A stretch of DNA of 64,000 bases, taken from Candidatus Aalborgicola lynettensis. Lineage in GTDB: Bacteria; Pseudomonadota; Gammaproteobacteria; Burkholderiales; Burkholderiaceae_C. The DNA is taken from contig JADJZE010000002.1 in NCBI GenBank assembly GCA_016719405.1, forward strand, positions 186,001-250,000, written 5' to 3'. Under the pieces are notes generated by a model. It saw only the letters and a program-made list of their open reading frames with translations. It made no database searches and had not been told where the DNA came from. Made by a program: the position numbers and the translations under genes. Every line of letters begins with the position of its first letter. Position 1 is the first letter of the stretch. Below are positions 57,281 through 64,000 of the stretch, in pieces.

Positions 57281-59092
57281 GTGAAGGACGCGGCGCCCCA
57301 CTCCACCCGCCCCGCCATGCGCAATATTTTTAAGCAATTTAGCACTCTAGGTCTCGTAGATATTGCGTGGCTAGCTCTTGTTTTTATAGCATGTGGCGTG
57401 TACATATTTGGTCTGGGCAGCCCCTACGCCCCCACCAATGGCGACGAGATGGTCTACATCCACATCGCCCGCATGACGTCCGAGTCCGGCCACTGGTTGC
57501 CGCTGCAGTCAGAGCTGCTGGGCACCCGCAACACCAAACCGCCCTTGCTGATCTGGCAGGCCATGGTGGCAGGGGGCTGGGGTGACCATTGGTCGATGGC
57601 GTTCTTGCGGCTGCCCAGCGTGCTGTACACCTTTGCCACTGCCGCGCTGGTGGCCTTCTTCACCCACCGTATTACGCCCGATACCGCCACCAAACTGCGC
57701 AACGCCTGTGTGGCAGTGGCGCTGTACCTGCTGTTTTTCTCCACTTTTCGTTATGGGCGCGCCTACCTCACCTCGGCGCCCGAGACCTTTTGGCTGGCCC
57801 TGCCCATGTGGTGGGTGCTGTGGCTGCGCGTGCGCACTGGCCGCCCCGCCACACTGGGCCCGTTGGCCTACACCCTGTTTGGCGTCGCCATGGGCCTGGG
57901 CTGCGCCTACAAGTCGTTTGCATTGGTGGCACCCACCGCCGCCGCCGTGTGGTGTGCCGTGCTGTTGAGTGAACCCAAGTTGTCCTGGCGCACCACCCTG
58001 CGCACCACCGTGGGCCTGGGCTGGAGTGCCGCGCTGGCACTGGGTATTTTTGCCCTGTGGTTTGTGCTCGACCCCGACCCTGCCGCCGTGTGGCAGGAGT
58101 TTGTGGTGGCCGAGAACGCCGGCAAGATGTCCGGCAGCCAAGGGTACTGGCACGCGGCGCTATTTGGCATCTACCCCATGTGGACGCAGTTGCTGGCCTA
58201 CCCCGCCAACGCCGGTCTGCTTTTTTTTGCCGTGCTGGCCTGGGGCCTGGCGCTGGTGCCGCGCGCCGTGCAACGCACCAGCTACCGCGCACTCACCCCG
58301 GCGCAATGGACGCTGCTGGTATGGCTGGTGGTGTGGCTGGTGGTGTTCACCATTCCCAGCCAGCGCTCCGAGCGCTATGTGATTCCGGCCATGCCGGCGC
58401 TGGCCATTGCCATGGCCTTGGCGTGGGACAAGTTGCCGCGCATCGGTTTCTGGATCACCCTGACCCTGCTGACCCCGGCACTGGTGTTGCTGGCGCGTGT
58501 GGCATGGGTGATGGGCGACTTGCACATTGCCAGCGGCCCGCAACTTGCTATTACTTTGGTAGCTGCTTGCGCAGGCCTGGCGTGCGCAATGGCCGGTTTT
58601 GTTAACAAAAAATGGTGCTGCGCAGCCACCCTGGCTGCCGTTCTGGCGGTGTATGCCACCTTTGGCCTGATGGTGGCGCCCCTGAGCGGCCCCAACACTG
58701 GCTACCCGCGCCCAGTACAAGACGCACTGGCCGGTAAGCGTATTGCCGTGCCCAACGGGTTTACCGGCCAGTACGAGCGTTACCGCTTTGTGCTGCCCGG
58801 CAAAACACTGATTCCCTTTGACGCCGAAGGCCGCAACACCGGCGCCTACCAGCCCGACATGCCCCCGCAGGAGCGCCTACCCTACCTGCTGGGCCAGTTC
58901 GACGCCGTGGTCTGGCTGCAAGACAGCCTGGACCAGCCCCAACCCAGCTGCCTGCCCCAGTGCCGCTGGCTGGGCAGTCGCTGGCACGTCAAGAGCCGCC
59001 ACAAGGCGGGCGAAGTTACCCTGGCCAACCTGTGGTACCCGCAAGAATGGCTGTTCCGGCGGGAATGGCTGGTGGCCAAGGCGGCCGACTGA
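57281..59092 (+). CDS. ArnT-like glycosyltransferase family 39 protein
   Basis: 603 aa polytopic (about 12 helices) PMT/ArnT-type transferase. NGDEMVYIHIARM carries the conserved acidic pair of periplasmic loop 1, and RNTKPPLLIWQ is the usual follow-on. It likely moves a sugar from a polyprenyl phosphate donor to LPS or a protein. The start may be GTG 57281 or ATG 57317 (MRNIFKQFST). One membrane helix (LAITLVAACAGLACAMAG) is encoded by family-A repeat copy 8. Confidence 0.88.
   Translation: MKDAAPHSTRPAMRNIFKQFSTLGLVDIAWLALVFIACGVYIFGLGSPYAPTNGDEMVYIHIARMTSESGHWLPLQSELLGTRNTKPPLLIWQAMVAGGWGDHWSMAFLRLPSVLYTFATAALVAFFTHRITPDTATKLRNACVAVALYLLFFSTFRYGRAYLTSAPETFWLALPMWWVLWLRVRTGRPATLGPLAYTLFGVAMGLGCAYKSFALVAPTAAAVWCAVLLSEPKLSWRTTLRTTVGLGWSAALALGIFALWFVLDPDPAAVWQEFVVAENAGKMSGSQGYWHAALFGIYPMWTQLLAYPANAGLLFFAVLAWGLALVPRAVQRTSYRALTPAQWTLLVWLVVWLVVFTIPSQRSERYVIPAMPALAIAMALAWDKLPRIGFWITLTLLTPALVLLARVAWVMGDLHIASGPQLAITLVAACAGLACAMAGFVNKKWCCAATLAAVLAVYATFGLMVAPLSGPNTGYPRPVQDALAGKRIAVPNGFTGQYERYRFVLPGKTLIPFDAEGRNTGAYQPDMPPQERLPYLLGQFDAVVWLQDSLDQPQPSCLPQCRWLGSRWHVKSRHKAGEVTLANLWYPQEWLFRREWLVAKAAD
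58545..58602 (+). repeat. Dispersed ~58-bp repeat, family A, copy 8 (inside GT39 gene)
   Basis: TTGCTATTACTTTGGTAGCT, then GCTTGCGC, GGCGTGCGCAATGGCCG and TTTTG. It is sense-oriented and in frame within the GT39 coding sequence, adding about 19 hydrophobic residues. Confidence 0.8.
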
Positions 59093-59136
59093 GCGTAGCA
59101 ACCTCGGCAGGGGTGGCGCAGGTGCAACGATCGGCC

Positions 59137-59760
59137 TTACTTCCAGTCAGCCCCTGCCACTTCGATATTCCACTCGCTGTCTTCATTGATCGACTTCACG
59201 ATCAGGCCCACACTGGGTGCGTACCAGCGGGTGGATTGCTTGGTGCCGTTGATGAAGATGATGCCTGCATCCCAGTTGTCTTTGCACTCAATTCGAAACG
59301 CATCGACCTTGCCGGCCTTGGTGGTGACGGACTCAAACGCGGCGGATTCACAGTTCACCTCGCTGGTCCATTTTTGAATGCCCTTTTGGCCCTTGTACTT
59401 ACCCGTCCACTTTTTGCCTACAAACAGCGGGAAGTTCAGATCGGGGTAAAACGGCGTGAAGCTGGCCACCGTTTTGCCGTCTTCATTGACCGCCTTGACC
59501 GGGTTCATGGCGTCGGCGGTCACGTACATGGTGTTCTCGCCGCATTTGGAAACGGTCAATCCGCTGCTATTGGCCACCTCCTTCACCTCCCAACGGTTGC
59601 ACTTGAGCAGGAAGGCACCATCCACATACGAGAATCGGCTGCCCACCGCGGTGGGCAAAGGGGCTTCGACTCGGGGCGGCGCCACGTCGGCCTGGGCGGT
59701 TTGGCAAAAGGCTGCAGCACAGGCCAGTGCGATACAGGTACGGGAAATCAGCGTGTTCAT
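59137..59760 (-). CDS. Secreted protein of unknown function
   Basis: 207 aa from ATG 59760, with GAGGAT six bases upstream. It has a signal peptide with cleavage near AQA|DV. The mature domain is mostly beta: SYVDGAFLLKCNRWEVKEVA, FTPFYPDLNFPLFVGKKW, and KVDAFRIECKDNWDAGIIF, with four Cys. The pattern of paired Gly/Lys-Trp loops loosely recalls DUF3108-like periplasmic beta proteins, but I do not recognise the family. It is convergent with the GT39 gene and divergent from the helicase-like gene. Confidence 0.75.
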   Translation of the reverse strand: MNTLISRTCIALACAAAFCQTAQADVAPPRVEAPLPTAVGSRFSYVDGAFLLKCNRWEVKEVANSSGLTVSKCGENTMYVTADAMNPVKAVNEDGKTVASFTPFYPDLNFPLFVGKKWTGKYKGQKGIQKWTSEVNCESAAFESVTTKAGKVDAFRIECKDNWDAGIIFINGTKQSTRWYAPSVGLIVKSINEDSEWNIEVAGADWK

Positions 59761-60005
59761 GGGTATCCTCGGGTAGTTAAAAAGTAAGGGGTTGGAAGGT
59801 TTTCCGGGCCACATTGTGAACGCCTTTGGCCTGGCCATTGGCACCACCGTGCAGCGAAGTGCCCGGCCGTGGCGGGCACCTTGCGGATGCCACCTGGTGG
59901 CTGCACAGTGCAGGCATTGGATATATTCCACCCCGAGCCCCGCACCCCTCCCGATCACCGCCCCCTTGCCCCTGCACCACACACGCCCCCCTGCCCTTTA
60001 CGACC
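59761..60005. other. Intergenic region before the helicase-like gene
   Basis: 245 bp between divergent genes. It is an open frame on the plus strand, but I see no protein family, strong ribosome site or palindrome. It presumably holds both promoters. Confidence 0.4.
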
Positions 60006-62925
60006 ATGCGACTCCTCACCCACCACGACCTGGACACCCACCGCGTGCGCGCCCAGTTTGCCAAGCTGCAGCAAGCCCTGGCGCGCGACGACTTCAAAAG
60101 CCCCAACCTCAAAAAACTCAACCCCACCCCGTATTGGCGCTTCAAGCTCGACCAGACCAACCGCCTGCTGGTGCAGTTTGCCCGCCATGGGAACGAGACC
60201 GTGTGCCTGGCGCTCGAAGTCATTTTGAACCACGCCTATGAGCGTTCGCGGTTTTTGCGCGGCGCCACCCTGAACTGGACAGACCTCGATCTGGACGATG
60301 CCAGCTCCACGGACACGCCCGAGCCCGACCCACAGGCCACCACGCTGCGGTATGTACACCCCCAGCGCCAGGAATTTCATGTGCTCGACAAGGTGCTGTG
60401 TTTTGACGATGCGCAGCAAGCCGTTTACGACACCCCGGCACCGCTGATTCTGGTGGGCTCGGCCGGCTCGGGCAAAACCGCACTCACACTGCAAAAGTTG
60501 CGGCTGGCGCGCGGGCGGGTGCTGTACGTCACCCAGTCCAGCTTTTTGGCGCAAAGCGCGCAGGCCATGTACTTTGCCCACGGGTTCGAGCCCGAGGGGC
60601 AGGAGCCCGAGTTTTTAAGCTACCGCGAGTTTGTCGAAACCCTGCATGTGCCACCGGGGCGCGAAGTCACGTTTTCCGACTTTTGCGGCTGGTTTGAACG
60701 CTACCGCAGCGCCGCCAAAAAGCACCGGCGGGCTCGATGCCCATGCCCTGTTTGAAGAGTTTCGCGGTGTGCTCTCCAGCCGCGCCGACGGTGTGCTCAC
60801 GCGTGAGGCCTATTTGGCTTTGGGCGTGCGCCAGTCCCTGCTGGCCGCGCCCCAGCGCAGCGCCGTTTTTGATCTGTTTGAAAAATACCGCGCCTGGCTC
60901 TCCAGCGCCAACTTATTCGACCTCAACCTGGTGGCCCACCAGTGGCTGGGCCGCGCCACACCGGTCTATGACTTTGTGGTGGTGGACGAGGTGCAGGATT
61001 TGACCACCGCACAACTGGCGCTGGTGCTCAAAACACTGGCCAAACCGGGGCAGTTTTTGCTGTGTGGCGACGCCAACCAGATCGTTCACCCCAACTTTTT
61101 CTCGTGGGCAGCCGTCAAAACCCTGTTCTGGCAAGACGAGGCGCTGGCGCGCGCGCAAACCATCTCGGTGCTGCGCGCCAATTTCCGCAACGCCCAGGCG
61201 GTGACCACGCTGGCCAACCAGTTGCTCAAAATCAAGCACGCCCGTTTTGGCTCCATCGACCGCGAAACCAACTTTCTGGTGCAGTCCTGCGCCAGCCAAA
61301 GCGGCTCGGTGCAACTGCTGGCCGACAAAGACGCCACCCGGCGCGAACTCAACACCAAAACCCGCGGCTCCACCCAGTTTGCCGTGCTGGTGCTGCGCGA
61401 CGAAGACAAGGCCGCAGTGCGCCAGCAGTTCCAGACGCCGCTGGTGTTCTCGGTGCACGAAGCCAAGGGCCTGGAGTACCCCAACGTCATCATGGTCGAC
61501 ATGGTCTCCGGCCAGCGCCAGGCCTTTGCCGAACTGGCCCAGGGCGTACAACTGGACGACCTGCGCGGTGATGAACTGGCCTACAACCGGGGCAAAGACA
61601 AAACCGACCACACGCTGGAGCTGTTCAAGTTTTACGTCAACGCCCTGTACGTCGCCATTACCCGTGTGGTGGAAAACCTGTACTGGGTCGAATCCGACAC
61701 CCGCCACCCCCTGCTGCAACTGCTGGAGCTGCAAACCGCCGAAGCCCTCACGCTGGCGCAAGCCCAAGCCTCCAGCCAGCAGGAGTGGGCGCAAGAGGCC
61801 CGCCGCCTGGAGCTGCAAGGCAAGCAGGAACAGGCCGACGCCATTCGCCGCAGCGTGCTCAAAACCCAAAAACCCGCCTGGCCGGTGTGGGACGAAGCCG
61901 CCGTGCAGGAGCTGCTACCCAAAGCCTTGGCGCCCGGCCAGATTTCCAGCAAACCGCGCCAGGCTTTGCTGGACTATGCCCTGTGGCACGGCCAAAGCAG
62001 CTGGATTCGCCAACTGGCGGCCAGCAGCCGCTTCGAACCCGCCGTGCAACTGGCTTCAGCCCTGCAAGCGGTGCACGGCAGGGCCGTCCTGCCGCACCAG
62101 CCGGGCGAAGCCCATGCCGCCTACATGCACCGCCTGGACAACTGGCGCCGGGACGCCGCCAAACTGCTGGAGAAACGGTTTGACGCCGTGGCCGAGCGCC
62201 AACGCCAGCCCTACGCCACCCGTGCCTTCAAAGAGGTGCTGCGCCAGTGCGACCAATACGGCGTGGACCACCGCACCTACTTCAACGCCACACCCTTGAT
62301 GATGGCCGCCCAGTGCGGCAACACCGCCCTGGTGGAAGCGCTGCTGGAGCGCGGCGCCGACCCGCTGGCACGCGACCACTACGGCCAATGCGCCTGGGAC
62401 TACGCGCTGGAGCGTACGCTGGACGACCCCACCCACACCGCAGCGCACCTGGATGCCCTGTACCCCCTGCTGTCGCCCCCGGTGCTGGACGTGCAAACCG
62501 GTGGCCGCCTGATCCGGCTGGAGCGCCACCAGGGCGAATACTGGGTGTTTGGCCTGATGCTGGTGGGCTACAAAAAAATGTACTCCGAACTGGTGCCCAA
62601 CGTGCAAGTGCAGCACAACCTGATTGGCTATTGCGCCGACTACCTGTTGCGCGGCGTGGAGCGCATTCCTGACAGCGTGCTGCGCCCCCAGCGCAAAAAA
62701 CGCAGCTACCTTAACGGCGTGCTGGCCCGCGCCGAGGTGCACAGCAGCTACCAGCCCAGCCGCCAGCTGTGGCTGCGCGCCCGCAATGGCTACTACGTCA
62801 TCAACCCCGATTTGCAGCTGCGCGCCAGCAGCACCGCCCCCTGGCAGCCCTGGAAGCAGTGGCTCAACCAGCCGCTGGTGTGGGCTGGCTGCGGTATCCG
62901 CGCCAACTCCGACGCCAACGGCTGA
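60006..62925 (+). pseudogene. RelE-like / SF1 (UvrD-type) helicase / ankyrin protein, frameshifted
   Basis: One ~972-aa protein split by a +1 shift at an A5 run (60717-60721). Part 1 (60006-60755): residues 1-85 resemble RelE/ParE (PYWRFKLDQTNRLLVQFARHG, LEVILNHAYERSRFLRG); Walker A LVGSAGSGKTAL at about 148-159. Part 2, frame +1 from 60721: Walker B VVVDEVQDLTTAQ, motif V FSVHEAKGLEYPN, motif VI LYVAITRVVENLYW, then an ankyrin-like segment (NATPLMMAAQCGNTALVEALL) and a C-terminal domain. Removing one A restores the frame exactly. It could be a recent mutation, a sequencing error or programmed shifting. The role is unknown; nucleic-acid helicase activity is inferred. Confidence 0.8.
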
Positions 62926-63010
62926 TTTGCATACCCCGCCTTGATAGTGTTCAACCTGCCCCAAGCTGCTCGATTGGGGCAGCGTACACACCCGTTGCCA
63001 TGGAGGTCTT

Positions 63011-63826
63011 ATGCACCCAATTCGCCCGCCGGCGGTGGCCGGCACTTTTTACCCCGGCCAAGCACAGACACTGGCGGCGGAGGTGGGCCGCCTGCTGGCC
63101 CACGCACCGGCGCCCGCTTCCACGCAGAGCGGCTTGCCCAAGGCGCTGATCGTGCCGCACGCCGGTTATGTGTATTCCGGGACCACGGCGGCCAGCGCCT
63201 ATGCCACGCTTACGGCGGCGGCCCACACCATCGAGCGCGTGGTCTTGCTCGGGCCGGTACACAGCGTGGCCGTGCGCGGCCTGGCGGCGCCGGGGGTGGA
63301 AGCATTCGCTACACCTTTGGGCACGGTACCGGTGGACACAGCGGCCATTGCCGCACTGGCGCACCTGCCCCAGGTGGTGGTGAGCCCGCCAGCGCATGCG
63401 CTGGAGCATTCGCTGGAAGTGCAGTTGCCCTTTTTGCAGACCATGCTGCCGCGCTTTAGCCTGGTACCGCTGGCGGTGGGCGACGCCACGGCGCAGGAAG
63501 TGGCGCAGGTGCTGGACGCGCTGTGGGGCGGGCCGGAAACCCTGATCGTGATCAGCTCCGACCTGTCGCACTATTTGCCTTACGCTGCCGCACACATCAC
63601 AGACCAGAACACGGTGGACCACATCCTGCATCTGGACGGCCCCTTGACGCACACCCAGGCCTGCGGCGCCACCCCCATCAACGGCTTGCTGCTGGCAGCG
63701 CGCGCGCACCAACTGCGGCCACAGTTGCTGGCGCAATGCAATTCGGGCGACACAGCGGGCGACCGCCAGCGTGTGGTGGGCTACGCCGCCGTGGCATTTT
63801 CGGAGCACCACCATGGCGCCCATTAA
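63011..63826 (+). CDS. AmmeMemoRadiSam system protein B (MEMO1 family)
   Basis: 271 aa. PPAVAGTFYPG, VPHAGYVYSGTTAASAY, VLLGPVHSV, HALEHSLEVQLPFLQ and SSDLSHYLPY are the MEMO1 signatures; conserved His residues in the second and fourth could bind metal. ATG 63011 has GGAGG four bases upstream. It overlaps the next gene by 14 bp. In bacteria this gene is typically with AMMECR1 and a radical SAM gene; the system's biochemical role is not settled. Confidence 0.94.
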   Translation: MHPIRPPAVAGTFYPGQAQTLAAEVGRLLAHAPAPASTQSGLPKALIVPHAGYVYSGTTAASAYATLTAAAHTIERVVLLGPVHSVAVRGLAAPGVEAFATPLGTVPVDTAAIAALAHLPQVVVSPPAHALEHSLEVQLPFLQTMLPRFSLVPLAVGDATAQEVAQVLDALWGGPETLIVISSDLSHYLPYAAAHITDQNTVDHILHLDGPLTHTQACGATPINGLLLAARAHQLRPQLLAQCNSGDTAGDRQRVVGYAAVAFSEHHHGAH

Positions 63827-64000
63827 CCGGGGCCCCGCCTTGTTGGCGCTGGCCCGCGCTGCCATTGCGCAGGCACTGGGCCTGCCCCACGCCAGAGTGG
63901 ACAGCATCAACAGCGACAACCCCACCGCCGATCGTGCCACCACAGACGATGCCGACTGGCTGCAGGAACCCGGTGCCTGCTTTGTGACCCTGACCCAAGG
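63813..64000 (+). CDS. AmmeMemoRadiSam system protein A (AMMECR1 family), truncated by window end
   Basis: 62 codons visible from ATG 63813, beginning MAPINRGPALLALARAAIAQ. An alpha-helical start followed by LQEPGACFVTLTQ matches the AMMECR1 domain, in which the strand FVTL is normally followed by the LRGCIG motif just past the window end. Start lies inside the end of the MEMO1 gene (14-bp overlap), implying coupling. Confidence 0.88.
   Translation, partial: MAPINRGPALLALARAAIAQALGLPHARVDSINSDNPTADRATTDDADWLQEPGACFVTLTQ

Noticed and set aside
57355..57410. Ninth copy of repeat family A on the minus strand in the GT39 5' end
   Set aside because: TGCTATAAAAACAAGAGCTAGCCACGC resembles the 5' half only and could be chance in a sequence encoding a membrane helix.
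60715..60725. Programmed +1 frameshift site in the helicase-like gene
   Set aside because: AAAAA followed by GCACC lacks a recognised slippery heptamer, stop-codon context or downstream pseudoknot that I can identify; a mutation or sequencing indel is simpler.

Overview
This window looks like a GC-rich betaproteobacterial chromosome, most likely order Burkholderiales, family Comamonadaceae (Rhodoferax/Polaromonas-like). The evidence is gene order: an mla - ABC-2 - bolA - murA - his - HIT - tat - Do protease - petAB run, a ponA | pilMNOPQ - aroK - aroB - dgt - gltBD run, and an lpxL - lpxL2 | metK - glycosyltransferase block. All are characteristic of that order. There is no rRNA, tRNA, CRISPR array, prophage or plasmid gene. 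No stretch over 300 bp lacks a gene.

Layout. 1-5.6 kb: end of cytochrome bc1 (petB, petA), pdxA, a Nif3-like and a YkgJ-like gene, and a DegS/DegQ-type protease. 5.6-8.0 kb: tatCBA, a HIT hydrolase, a small membrane protein. 8.0-17.1 kb: histidine biosynthesis (hisE, I, F, A, H, B, C, then D, G), split between hisC and hisD by a 1.9-kb segment holding an HD phosphohydrolase, an SRPBCC protein and a secreted Rap1a-like protein. 17.1-24.4 kb: murA, bolA, an ABC-2 exporter and the complete mlaFEDACB lipid-transport operon. 24.4-30.9 kb: gltBD with a clear terminator and promoter. 31-33.8 kb: a REP-associated transposase, a SlyB-like lipoprotein, a methyltransferase and a DUF1415 protein inserted between dgt and gltB. 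33.9-43.9 kb: dgt, aroB, aroK, an Ig-like calcium-loop lipoprotein and pilQPONM. 44-47 kb: mrcA, cyaY, lptM. 47-51.4 kb: cytochrome c maturation (ccsB, resB) and cytochrome c4. 51.4-59 kb: engB, two lipid A acyltransferases, metK behind a structured leader, a GT9 heptosyltransferase, GtrA and an ArnT-like GT39. 59-64 kb: a secreted unknown, a frameshifted RelE-like/SF1 helicase/ankyrin gene, and the first two genes of an AmmeMemoRadiSam locus cut by the window end.

Functionally the window is mostly envelope and core metabolism: outer-membrane lipid asymmetry (Mla), lipid A/LPS, peptidoglycan, type IV pili, Tat export, respiratory chain (bc1, c4, c maturation), and histidine, shikimate, glutamate and SAM synthesis. 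Two features stand out beyond ordinary annotation. The metK 5' leader (54032-54194) can fold into a three-way junction followed by a hairpin that sequesters the Shine-Dalgarno sequence, which is riboswitch-like architecture. A ~58-bp dispersed repeat occurs at least eight times, sitting in gene junctions and three times inside coding sequence (start of hisD, end of gltB, a membrane helix of the GT39). All pairings and alignments were done by eye; no search was run.
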